Shown here: one piece after another, positions 10,256-20,748 of the stretch
How the letters are laid out: each line of letters starts with the position of its first letter
Numbering within the stretch: the first letter of the stretch is position 1
Assembly (NCBI GenBank): GCA_964020085.1
Contig: OZ026597.1
Coordinates: 15,159,515 to 15,223,514, forward strand
Direction: 5' to 3'
DNA from: Micromussa lordhowensis
Lineage: Eukaryota; Cnidaria; Anthozoa; Scleractinia; Lobophylliidae
DNA: 64,000 nt
Position numbers and translations under genes: made by a program
The notes under the pieces: generated by a model
The model's database searches: none
Told to the model about the DNA's origin: nothing
What the model saw: only the letters and a program-made list of their open reading frames with translations

Positions 10256-13200
10256 GTTAGTAACTCCCAGAATAGTGAATTGAGCGTTTGGAAATCAAAC
10301 TCAACCCAAACATTCATCCACGTCTTAATAGTTTTGACTGTATTTTTGTGTACTGCTTTTTCGGCGAGCTTTTCTATTTCCTCACAGGAAATTTCCGGGA
10401 ACCTTGCCGCCACTTTTTTAAAAACAAAAGCAAAAACGTAATTGTAGTCAGTTTTGTCATGGTAACCTTGTTATAGCATCCATTTTTGCCCTTATACCAC
10501 TATTACAGAGAGATAGTGATACTATCAACCAATCAAAACTACGAAATTTCTCGGCTTATATTGTAAGTCAGGGTAACTATACATGTACATGTAGAACAGT
10601 TAAAACTGCCCGGACAAGTATTTAAATAATGAATGGGCCACTTAGAATTCAATATTGAGGGACCATTTCAGCATGTAATTTCAAAACTTAAATGAGTGCT
10701 GACAGCACAAGGTCAATCTGAAATTACAAGGCATGATTACTCTGAATTGTATGACACAAGACCTGTCCAATTACCAATTTGTACCATTAAGTACCAGTAA
10801 TTTCGAGACTCAAAAGTCTTTATGTAGGTGGTTTGATCAAAAAAGAAGTACTTGGGAAGTTTTAAAATTTGGCTCACTTAGTATACATGTGATTACTTGC
10901 ATGTTTTGAATAAGTTTATTACGACTAAGAGACAATCTCAAATAGTGTAGAGTGCAATGTACCCTACTGACACCTACAGTACATGTATGAGAAATTCAGT
11001 ATTCAAAATGACAAATGAAAATTCAAAATTTCAATTAGATCAATAATGCAATCTAATTTGATCAGTGCCTATAAGGTACATGTACTTTATGTGAGAATTT
11101 GAAGATTCTCATAATTCTTGCAATAAGTCACCTGGATAATTAAATTAAATTTCCTCATGCTCTTCACTACAGTTTGTATAAGCTCTATTTTCAGCTGCTA
11201 CGGGAAAGAAGCCCTTTTGACAGGGCAGGAAAATAATTTTGAAATCCAGTTGCCCAGTGGGCCTAACTACATTTCAGTTTTCAGTTGCCTCACTAAAATA
11301 TTACTTGCCCAATTGCCTGGTTTCAAACCGTGAGGGTCTAGGTACGAGTCTGTAAATTATGGGATTAGCAACTATTGATTCACATAGTCAGAAAGAGCAC
11401 ACCGAGATTCACAAGATTCCTAAGTTTGGTGTTAATCAGGCTAGTTTTGACCGAGATACAGCGATTTAAAAACGTCAAAATTTACAAAGAAATGTATGAC
11501 ATCCGGACGCCGTGTCGGACAGCGTCCGGATTGCCATACATTTCTTTGTAAATTTTGACATTTTCAAATGGCTGTATCTCAGTGAAAACTAGCCTGATTA
11601 ACACCAAACTTGGGAATCTTGTGAATCTCGGTAAGCTCTTTCAGACTATGTGAATCAATAGTTGCTAATCCCATAATTTACATACTCGTACCTAGACCCT
11701 CATGGTTTGAAACTAGGCAATAGGCACACAATGTTCATGCCTAAATATCAACTACATCATTTACTAGCTACACCATACTGTCTGTAATCAATGATTTAGT
11801 ATCAAAGACTACTGACGGAGGCTATTTATTTCACTTGCCTCCTGGACCAACAAACTTCGACCATTTTCACTTGCCCAAGAGCAATTTTTTTTACTTGCCC
11901 CTGGCAATTGGACCTGGGTTTTTTCCTTTCCTGCCTTTTGCCCTTTTTTAATCCTGCTAGCTCAGAGTGACTGTAAGGTCAGAGAACTGAGAAGCAAGAC
12001 AGCTCAATGGCCACTTCTCTATTTAGATGATAATAAGGTGTACAGCTGGGGAAACAGTAACAGTGGCCAGTTAGGTGTGGGTACCACAGAAATGAGCCCT
12101 CATCCCCGCCAACTGCACATCGGAGTATCGTCAGGTACCAAGCTAAGAGGAATCACTTGTGGAACAAGACACAGCTTTTTGTGGACACAAGATGGAGACT
12201 GCTTCAGTTTTGGGAATAACTACAGTGCTCAGTTAGGTTATGATTTCAGAAAACCGGATTTTAAGGAAAACCAGGTGTGAATTTCATATTTTTTGCCAAC
12301 GTATATTCTATAATTAACAATTATTCCACAAGCGCGCATTGGAGAGATGGTTGATAGCCAACGAGGCGCAATATAAGCGCTGAGTTGGATATAATCATCT
12401 CATATCCAACAAGGGTGAGTGGAATAATTGTTTTATTAAAAACGCCCCAAAAATATAGCAAACTACACTTTAAAAAAATCAAGCATATGCTTACCATATT
12501 TGTAGAGCATCATATAATGGCTCATAGCCCATGATGGCTAAGCCAATGAAAACTCTTGAATTGCATTATCAAATGATCAAGTTTTTCATAATAATATCCA
12601 TGTAGTATTTAATAAATAAGATATGGTAAGTACAGTGTAATACAGACTGAATTTCACATGGAGTAAATCTTGGAAATTAATTTTATTAAAACATACACTG
12701 TGAAATTACTGTAAAAATGAAGCAATGTACGATGATACATGTATGTACAAAATCGTGAAGCTCTGAATACTTTAGGCCATTTCCATATAACCAGGGCTGG
12801 GCTGGAATTAACTTGCAGTGGATGCTAAGGCTAGATAATATCATTGATTTTTGAACACCTTCAACCATTTGCATTCACATTTTAATATTACCCTATTACA
12901 TGTGCATTGCTTCATATGTAATAACCTTTTATTCTTATGTAAAAAATTAACACTTTGTGCTCTGAAACAAATTCAAATTCAGTAATAATCAATGTGTTAA
13001 TTAGAATTAATTTTTTGTAGTAGAAATCTATAAATTTGTTACACAATGTATTGTTATAAAAACTAGTGGGCTCCAGTTTTCATTTGAATTGAGTAATATC
13101 TTTACTGTTGTTTTATTTTCTGGATATTTAGCTAAAGCCAATTTTTGTGGACACTCTTTTACATCGTCCAGTTTCTCAAGTGGCCTGTGGAGCTCGTCAT

Positions 13201-16200
13201 TCTCTGTTTCTTTTTACAAACGGACAAGTCGCAGCTGTTGGTGTCAACAACAGAGGTCAGATTGGATGTGGTGACACAGTAGATGCTATCTGTCCAAAGA
13301 CTATCCCTGATTTACCTGTCATTTCAATTATTGCATGTGGTAACAGTCACAGCATAGCTGCTGATGGTAAGTACATGTACCATGTATTGAACTCATGTAC
13401 ATGTAACTAATGGTACATGTATAAGCCAGGCCAGTGACCCATTTACACAGTTCAGTTTATTTTGCCTTTGTCACCCAGGACTGGTGTTACTTACCTTCAC
13501 AAGACTATACACACATACCTTTGTTTGTGGATTTAGCCCTCTCTTTGATGACTTTATCCGTTATCTGATGTTCTAGTACCACATGATTCAAATTTTCCTG
13601 ACCCTGTTGGGTGAATAGGGAACACATCTTGGCCATCAGCCAACTTTTCCAGTGCTTCCCGTTGTAAATGTTGTGAACTTTCAATGGCAAAACATCTTTA
13701 AAGTTATCTCGTATTTCACATTATTATATGGCTCTGTCTCACAAGGACTGGGAACTACCTTTTAGGAGGAACGTGGGCTTCTTTCCTGAACAGTGGCCCT
13801 GGTAATCGAGCCTATACTTGTACATCCCATTCTTACAAAATTGATTTTATTCTGTTTAACTACAATGACTATGGTCCATGATTGGCTCAACACATCCAGT
13901 TTCTCAGTAGAAAACAAAACTGCAGGCCGCAAAAAATACCAGAACATTGAATTTCTACCCCGACCATGGATTTAAAGATTAAAATGTGGCTGTAATGAGT
14001 TAAAGCTTATAAAAGCCATTGGTCCATTCAATGACTTGTAGTGAGTTTACGTTACTTACATGTACATGTGCAGCTGTAGATCTCCGTAGAACTGCATAGC
14101 TAATTATACAGTAAAGAAATAAACATACCCTTATTTACCCTTGGCAGTGTTTATAGTCCAAAGGCTAGTGGGGCTGAGAAAACAACTAAAACAAACAATT
14201 CAAATTGAACGTAACATAGCTAAGAATCCCAACTGGCCGGAGGCAAACAAGAGGCTATTCACAAGCGTGGCCGAGGATTTGAACTCGGGTCTACCATGAA
14301 ACAAATCAAGGTAGTAGTCAGAGTGGGACTTGAACCCGAGACCTCCAGATTTCAAGTCCGGCCTCCTAACCACTCAGCCACGCTGCCTCCTGTACTTGTT
14401 GCTTGGTGTCAAATAATTTGTTAGTCAGCTTACAGTTGAATCTCTTAACTTCAAATCCAGTGCTCACTCCAAATAACAAGGGAAACACATTGAGGTGGTA
14501 CCAAGGGGACGGGTACTTACATGTAACTCCTGTTTGGGTATAGGGTTGCCACTGGAGGTTGAAACCCTGACCCTGTTTGGAACAAAGTAAACCTCAAATA
14601 CATTCACTGTGAAAGACAAGACTCTCTGTTCTGGTGTTGACCAATGATTAGCTAAACATCAGCAACGTCTTCAATATTGGATTGGAGACAGTGTTTCATT
14701 ACATTTCTAAACACCAAGGAGAGGGTTGAGAATGTGATTTTTACTGAAGTATTTTTACCAGACTGTGAGGTGTGTGGAAATGAGATGAAACAATCTCAAG
14801 TTTTTGCTACTTCCCAAGCATCATTAAAATTAATGAGAAAACGAAAAAGTAATATTGTAAGAATCTCTGCATAATATCAAAACCAGTGGTTAATTGGTTA
14901 TGATTTCTTTTGTTTTAAGCTTTTGAGTTACATTGTACTGATAAGTTCAAGAAGGTTGTTTGAATTTTATTTCCATATCAATCCATGTAGTTCATGGCAG
15001 TGTATATGTTTGGGGATACAGCAAAGCATGTGGCTCCAAAACAGATGTTTTGTTGCCATTGTCTGTGTACTCATGCAGTGAACAAGACAGTGTGGTGGAT
15101 TTGGCTGGTGGTGACTCACACTCCATGATCCTTACATCAAGTGGTACAGTGTATTCTTGGGGTAATAATTTTGAGGTAAGAAACCTTTAAATTTTAGGTT
15201 GCAGAGGGGAGGGGGTGGTGTGGGGTTTGTTGGGGGAGCAGTATCCCCTGAACAGCTTTTTCTCAAATAATGGAAAGATTTTGAAAGTTAAACATGGTAT
15301 CAGTACTTGTACTTGTACATAAGAGTTGGAACCTGGCTAAATTATCCTGCTTTTCAATGCTCTAGGTATATAACATAGCCTGGCTACTACATGTAGTGAA
15401 CAGTAGTGTAGAAAGCTTATATTTTTCGTCTTTAAGTTGTTTGGCCTCCGAACAAATGCTGTAAAGTGTATATGCCTCAAAACGCATCCGTGCCAGTCAT
15501 TTAAAAAAACCTTGCTATTAACTCTTAAACAAACACTGCAATATTAATCAAACACCTCCCTTAAATGATATTTTTTGTCCTGTATCTTCAATTTAAGGGT
15601 CAACTGGGACTTGGAAAATCTGTGAAGTTTCTCAGCAAGCCAACAGAATTAAGCTCCAGTTTACTTCCTGGAAAAGTAATCAGTGTGTCTGTTGGTGAAA
15701 ACACTTGTGCTGCAGTTGCTGGTATGTTAAAATGGTGATGCACAATATTGACTAGAGTCAACGTCTGATCATTAGCCTTTACGTAGCCTGTGTGCAACCG
15801 CCCCCTCCCCTGAAAAAAATATCGGGGAGAAGACGTCTGTGCAGCTCTCGTAAACTACATTGTTTGGTCATTGTAGCAGCTGTTATTGTTTTGGGGCTAG
15901 GGGCATTGTTTCTGTTGTTTGTTGTATTGTTCACTCTAAGGGTATCGAGCCACTCATGTGAGACCTTACGACAGCTGCTACATCAGTCTGTGTAGCGGCG
16001 GTGTTAATCGTGTTTCGCACTACGGGTGGTGTCCTGGAATGTTTGGAACGTACGCTGATTGGTTGTCATACTAATCCACATAACGTAGGACATTTCCAGT
16101 CTTTTAATTGGTCAATCGATGATTTTTCTCCAAATGCCGCGCGGGTTATAGAAACCAGACATTTTCGATCCGCCTCAAAGGTACACACCACGAGAAGTTT

Positions 16201-19200
16201 GCCAAGCCGCAGAATATCTCACATTCTCACATATCTACGACTTGCGCTAGAGCTACAGACGTACAGAAAATTAGATACCGGCAACTGATGAGATCCATAT
16301 GTAGGTCTTGTCTGAACAAAGCCAATGGCATATTAGGCTCGATTATACGACACGCATAGCAGTCAACAGACTCGCGCGTAAGCCGCTATATTTGACTGAT
16401 CCATGTGGTGTCAGAGCGAACAAAAGGAGGAATAAACCTAAACATCGAGTTCGAGAGACAAAAGCTCCATCTAATTCATACAAGAAACGGAAGAATGTCT
16501 CGAGACAAGAGCAGCCGAGCCCGGCGTCACAATATGCAATGTAGGTACATGTAAGCAACGAGTTCACGGAATATTTCAAACTCTGTCCCTCCAGAGAGCT
16601 TAAAACGTATTTTGCAATAGAATAACTGTTGAGTCTAAACAAAGTACAGCACAGAGGTTTCAAACTCTGCGAAGCGACATGCAGGCAACAGCGGAAACCA
16701 TGCAGACCTACATGTACATGTCTGACCACTTTAAAAAAAATTACTTTCAGAATTGGTTCGCAATTAGCTACAAATGTATTAGTATATGAAAGTGGTTCAG
16801 CCCAGGCTGTTTTGTTGATGCAAGTTGATAAGGCAGGCTGTTTTCAATGTGCCATCATTTAAAGCATTACAGTGTAACAAAAAGTGTTTTTGTTAATCTG
16901 CAGAGGATGGTAAGCTGTATTTGTGGGGCAAAAACGCCAGTCAGGTTATCCGTGATGACGAAAGCAGCAGGTTTTTCCAGTTTGAACCATACCATGTCCA
17001 CCTAGGAGTGTGGAAAGCTTTGAAGGTTAGTTATTGGGTGAAGATCTAATGGCAGAATCGCGTTCTAGCATAGGTTTAGCCTGCGTAGCTTGGCGGTTTA
17101 AGCAATGCGAGCGGGCTAAAACGAGCGGCCAAGCCGCTAGGAGCCTGGGGGAGAGACAACTTCCTCGCGGCTTCGCCGCTCGTTTTAACGCGCTCGAATT
17201 GGTAACCGCCAAGCTACGCAGGCTAGTATAGGTTTGGATCATAATGTTATGGCTCAAACTCCTCAGAAGTGCATGGAGGGGTCGAAGTGAGGTCTGAAAT
17301 GCATTCCTGTTCAACTCTGTCTTGTAAATGAGAGAGATTTGCATCCTACTTTTAAGATGAGGTTTTAAAATGAGACCTCGCCTGGTGCCTCGTTTTGAAA
17401 CAGTGGCAAAATGCAACGCGATATTCTTTAGCCAACTAAGTTGCAAAGCATTGTTCTTCGGTCTGTTGTCAAGCCAAGGAAGGAAAGAAAGAAAATGTTC
17501 CTTCAGGACAATATTCAGTAAAGACGCTTTTACTCTAAGCAGTATTTCGTTCAACTTTTCTCCCCCGTCTTGTTATGACGCGAGTTGTGCAAACATTGTT
17601 CAGTGTATTATGTCATAAAACTATCCCGTCTTGTAAATTCGTTATTGCGATTGTCTTGAAACGTACATGTACATGTAGAGCAGGCCTTGACACTGGTAGC
17701 AATATGAGCGTTGTGTTCACGTGCGGTGCAAACCTCCACCTGGCAGCTTCTCATGCAATATAAAAGTGTTGTCACGCACCCTTCGCCTTCTATTTTGAAG
17801 CTGACCCCCTTTGCAAAAAAAAAAAAACAATGCTCAAATTAATGAACTTGCACATGTGCAAATGTAACTCCTTCACCGTGCAGGTGTAAGGGTTCTGTAT
17901 ATTGTTTTCAGTTCCAAGTATTATCAAATCTCAACTTCTCGAAACCTGTCTCCTTGAACTGATGAATGTGTTACAACAAGGAAAGGAGAAGTTTGGTGAT
18001 CATATGTATGGGGAGAGTTTCTTGAGCAGTAAATTATTTTGCAGGTTTCTTGCGGGTCCTGGCATGTGGCCTGTGTAGTTTGTGCCAGTAAGGAAAACAA
18101 GATAAATGAAATACACGAGGAAAAATCTGAAATAAAGTCAATCAATGATGAAATTGAAGTCCAGTGTGGCTATGTGGATAGTTTGAATAATAATCAAAGG
18201 AACGATAAACACAAGATTGAACTAAACATGGAAAGCAAAGCTGTTGTTGACGTGAAGTCTGCTGAACCTGCTATTAGCCTCAGGGATAACGAACATCCTT
18301 ATAGAGAAGCAGCTGGCGATTTGATAATAGATGAAAATCAAGAAAGAATTGAATTGAACCCTGCAGCTACTATTAATGAAGTAAAAAATTCAGATAAAGG
18401 CATTGCAGAAGAAGTTAATAGTTCTCACAGTGCACAAGAGAACTGTGATAAAAAAGTTGAAGAAGATAGTGATTTTGACGATGAGGCTGTGGACGACATT
18501 AGCTTTTTTCAGCCTGTGGTGGAACAAACTTTAGAAGAGCAACCTGAAGTGATTGAGACAAGTGCAATTGGAGAGAGACCTGCCCAAGTAATGGATGAAG
18601 AAAAGCCAGCTCTCAGTTTAAACATAGTCACATCATTTGATGACGCAAGAGCAGATGAGATGAACGAACAAGTAGCTGAGAAAACTTACAAGGACTGCGC
18701 ATCCAAAGAAAGCGATAACATTGAACATGAGTTTGAACACGAGTCTGAAACCGTAGAAGCAGCTTGGGTAGAGCAGGAGAAGCCAGCTGCTAAGAGCAAA
18801 GAAACAACTAGTCGTGTAACAAGAGCAAGAGCTCATTCAGAGCAACGCAGCGGCACAGACAGTCATCTTGTACGGCAAGACATTTCACTTGCTCTACGGA
18901 GTGGATCTCTTGAAAGTATGAAGCTTTATCGTCAACAGGAGGATGGTACGAAGGGTTCAAGGCCCACTCGTCTTACTTACAGTCCTCCTGCTAACGCGAC
19001 GAGCCCGGGGACACATTTGAGGAGAGAGAAAAAACCTGCCAGAATGTTACGTCATACATCCTTCAACGCGGTATGTAATGTGTCTTACTTGTGTAATGTA
19101 ACTACATGTAAGCTGTCTTATATAGCTGTCTTTGACTTTGATTTTTTTTCTTCTGTTTTTTTTTTTCTGTTTGTACTGTGCCTATTACATGTAACTATGT

Positions 19201-20019
19201 CGAAAAGATACTGCCTCCTTCAATATGTTTTTTGTTGTTGTTTTTGTTGATCAGAACATAATATTTACATGTACAAAAATCTCGTCATTGGGTCAAAGAA
19301 AATTATTCTCTGTTGTCATAGTTTTGTTAAGAGGATAGGGTCAATGTGCTTATTGACCACGAGGTAAATTCAACTGAATTTTTTTATTCTTCTCCTTGTT
19401 TTTAGTTACAGCTTGAACTGCACTGTGTTTAGTCAACGCGTATTCCGTGGACTGCTTCATTTCTACTTTTTCGCGACCATACTACTACACTTTATCAAAT
19501 TTGTATCACACGAATAGCCAATCATTGATTAACAAGTTGTGGCTATCTTCATGGTATAATAGGGTTCCATAGCAAAGATACAGCCTGTTAAAAACACCTT
19601 TAGTTTGGCCTTCAAGTGCATATAATTCGAAACGGCTCATTGAAACCCGTTATTTATTATAGAATTGTAATACGCATGTTAAGATACAACTTATTGCAAA
19701 TTTAAAGTGATTCTGTATGAGGGGTTCAAAGCCATTTCAAATTTTCAAAAATTGAAGGTGGCTCGGAACCCCTTAAATAATTTAAATAATAATCTTGCTT
19801 ATCAGAATTTGATAATAAACGATGAGCCTAAAATGGAGGGTACGTTTAACAGAATGACTTGTATCATTGTTATGATAGCCAATTATGTTATGATGACTAC
19901 AACTTGTTCAACAGTGATTAGGCATTTCTGTGATACCAGTTCTGATCTAACCACCGCCTGGTTAGCTCAGTTGGTAGAGCGCCAGTCTGTTTTGCGGAAG
20001 GTCGAGGGTTCAAGCTCCA

Positions 20020-20060
<41 letters not shown>

Positions 20061-20748
20061 TGTGCTGCCTTTGTAAATTCATCTGCAAATGGTTAGATAT
20101 CCAGGTCTTCTGGGATAAGGACTATAAACCGGAGGCCCCGTCTCCGTCATCTTCAGTGTTACATAGTTAGCAGGGGACGCTAAAGAACCCACACACTTAT
20201 CGAAAAGAGTAGGGCACGTAGTTCCCGGTGTTGTAGTCTGGCCTTGTCTCATGGGTTGTTGATTTACATAGGGTAAAGGGGGACAATTCTGTCCCCCTTG
20301 GACAGAACTTTCCAAGAAAAAAATTGTTATGACTATGGCTATGACTATGACTGTGAAAGTGTTGGAAACTGTTGCCAGCCCCTAGCTGGCTTTCCACCTC
20401 TACATTTCGTTTATGGACTTTATTTTTTCACTTCCTCCACAGGACTACCACTTGCCTAACCAGCCCGTGCACACTGTGGATATCAACATGACGCCTTCCC
20501 AACTTCGTCCCCACCCTCCCATAAATCGCACTCAATCTAGCCCCAGTCTGTACTCGTCAAACCTAATCAGGAGTCCGCTCGGTGCGAGAAGGAAAAATTC
20601 CACGTCGGCAAAGGTTCCCAGACCACCCACGTCGAGTTTGAACAGTGATGATGGTCTCCCACCCAGGCCCCCTGCTCGAGGCGTGAGGCGTCCTTTTGAA
20701 CTCAACCCCGTGTTTTCATCCGGGACATCGTGGCGTAAGAGAAAGTGA
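9943..20748 (+). CDS. RCC1-propeller protein with long acidic tail, eight exons
   Basis: The exons are 9943-10255, 12027-12274, 13132-13366, 14991-15175, 15598-15721, 16904-17025, 18045-19070 and 20443-20748. All are GT-AG and in phase, giving 2559 nt, or 852 residues plus stop. Residues ~45-425 hold RCC1 units with recognisable VYSWGxxxxGQLG and VACGxxHxxxL motifs, enough for a seven-bladed propeller. Residues ~426-750 are Glu/Asp/Lys-rich and probably disordered. Residues 752-852 are Pro/Arg/Ser-rich and end in SWRKRK. Known: RCC1 propellers bind small GTPases (RCC1-Ran) or act as scaffolds (RPGR, HERC, RCBTB). The propeller-plus-acidic-tail layout recalls RPGR, but no prenylation CaaX end is present. 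I cannot assign orthology. Confidence 0.8.
11207..11953. repeat. Composite inverted repeat with a ~410-bp palindromic core
   Basis: The core 11311-11722 is a near-perfect palindrome. AATTGCCTGGTTTCAAACCG and its arm through TTACAAAGAAATGTATG are mirrored on the right, with the centre CGGACGCCGTGTCGGACAGCG near 11516. Outer sequences (AGCCCTTTTGACAGGGCAGG at the left, CCTGCCTTTTGCCC at the right) are also inverted, suggesting a longer composite element. It lies in RCC1 intron 1. Confidence 0.8.
12027..12274 (+). CDS. RCC1-propeller gene exon 2
   Basis: The acceptor is TCTATTTAG and the donor CCAG/GTGTGA; the exon enters in phase 1 and leaves in phase 0. It encodes VYSWGNSNSGQLGVG, a GITCGTRHSFL strand and the start of the next blade (FSFGNNYSAQLG). 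Confidence 0.85.
12317..12606 (-). repeat. Complete copy of the MITE split at 1.1/2.9 kb
   Basis: This is an uninterrupted reverse-orientation copy of the repeat at 1108-1292 and 2857-2975. One end (12317-12430) is itself an imperfect inverted repeat, ACAATTATTCCACAAGCGC against GTGAGTGGAATAATTG. It sits 42 bp after RCC1 exon 2. Confidence 0.8.
13132..13366 (+). CDS. RCC1-propeller gene exon 3
   Basis: The acceptor is GATATTTAG and the donor GATG/GTAAGT; phase 0 in, phase 1 out. It carries VACGARHSLFLFTNG, VGVNNRGQIGCG and IACGNSHSIAAD, two complete RCC1 turn motifs. Confidence 0.85.
13535..13815. repeat. Dispersed repeat, related copy at ~63.41-63.76 kb
   Basis: TTATCTGATGTTCTAGTACCACATGATTCAAAT here corresponds to ATTATCTGACGTTCTTGCACCACATGATTCAAAT near 63430. 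The later GGCTTCTTTCCTGAACAGTGGCCCTGGTAAT corresponds to GGCTCCCTTCCTGAACATCAGCTGGTAAT near 63730. The family is unrecognised. It lies in RCC1 intron 3. Confidence 0.5.
14224..14391 (-). mobile_element. tRNA-derived SINE (Ser-tRNA-like head)
   Basis: On the minus strand from 14391 the sequence reads as a tRNA head: GCGTGGCTGAGTGGTTAG (box A region), a CTTGAAATC anticodon-loop-like segment and GGGTTCAAGTCCC (box B). The body follows to 14224 (CCGGCCAGTTGGGATTC...). A second, truncated copy at 28656-28800 shares the body, which supports a SINE rather than a working tRNA gene. It lies in RCC1 intron 3. Confidence 0.65.
14991..15175 (+). CDS. RCC1-propeller gene exon 4
   Basis: The acceptor is ATCCATGTAG and the donor TTTGAG/GTAAGA. 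It encodes GSVYVWGYSKACG, LAGGDSHSMILTSSG and VYSWGNNFE, continuing the propeller in phase. Confidence 0.85.
15598..15721 (+). CDS. RCC1-propeller gene exon 5
   Basis: The acceptor is TTCAATTTAAG and the donor GCTG/GTATGT. The exon starts exactly at GQLGLG, completing the WGNNFE-GQLG motif split by the intron, and ends with VSVGENTCAAVA. Confidence 0.85.
16904..17025 (+). CDS. RCC1-propeller gene exon 6
   Basis: The acceptor is TTAATCTGCAG and the donor TTGAAG/GTTAGT; phase 1 in, phase 0 out. It encodes EDGKLYLWGKNASQVI and the linker to the last strand. Confidence 0.85.
17078..17227. mobile_element. hAT-like palindromic MITE with 8-bp duplication
   Basis: The terminal inverted repeat of ~21 bp starts AGCCTGCGTAGCTTGG and ends CCAAGCTACGCAGGCT. 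An exact 8-bp direct repeat ATAGGTTT flanks the element (17070-17077 and 17228-17235). An 8-bp duplication is the hallmark of hAT transposons. No transposase is inside. The whole element can fold into one hairpin. It lies in RCC1 intron 6. Confidence 0.75.
18045..19070 (+). CDS. RCC1-propeller gene exon 7 (acidic tail)
   Basis: The acceptor is AAATTATTTTGCAG and the donor AACGCG/GTATGT. It begins with VSCGSWHVACVV, the closing RCC1 motif, then runs ~320 residues of low-complexity Glu/Asp/Lys/Ser sequence (for example EVNSSHSAQENCDKKVEEDS), ending Arg-rich (RREKKPARMLRHTSFN). It is the largest exon, typical of a disordered tail. Confidence 0.85.
19560..19935. repeat. Diverged copy of the 'GCTTAAAGCTAAAATTAAGG' MITE family
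   Basis: AGCCTGTTAAAAACACCTTTAG (19583 onward) and GGTGGCTCGGAACCCC (19757 onward) match in scrambled order the better copies at 21628-21842, 44811-45060 and 45150-45370. Confidence 0.4.
19957..20295 (+). mobile_element. tRNA-derived SINE
   Basis: The head contains TTAGCTCAGTTGGTAGAGCG (box A) and GGGTTCAAGCTCC (box B) with tRNA spacing. It is followed by a ~250-bp body (CTCAGGGTCTTAAAATAACTG, ATCTGCAAATGGTTAGA, GGACTATAAACCGGAGGC, CCCCGTCTCC). The acceptor stem does not pair, so this is not a functional tRNA. From general knowledge this arrangement resembles SINEs common in corals. It lies in RCC1 intron 7. Confidence 0.7.
20443..20748 (+). CDS. RCC1-propeller gene exon 8 (last)
   Basis: The acceptor is CACTTCCTCCACAG and the stop TGA is at 20746-20748. 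The exon encodes a Pro/Ser/Arg-rich tail with SH3-ligand-like LPPRPPARG and ends SWRKRK. It joins exon 7 in phase 0. An extra small exon in the 1.37-kb last intron cannot be excluded. Confidence 0.75.
   Translation, partial: DYHLPNQPVHTVDINMTPSQLRPHPPINRTQSSPSLYSSNLIRSPLGARRKNSTSAKVPRPPTSSLNSDDGLPPRPPARGVRRPFELNPVFSSGTSWRKRK

Noticed and set aside
16343..16729. 128-codon minus-strand reading frame in RCC1 intron 5
   Set aside because: No recognisable domain; overlaps similar-length chance frames on the other strand.
17027..17554. 175-codon minus-strand reading frame
   Set aside because: Runs through the hAT-like palindromic MITE and intron 6 of the RCC1 gene; composition resembles no protein.
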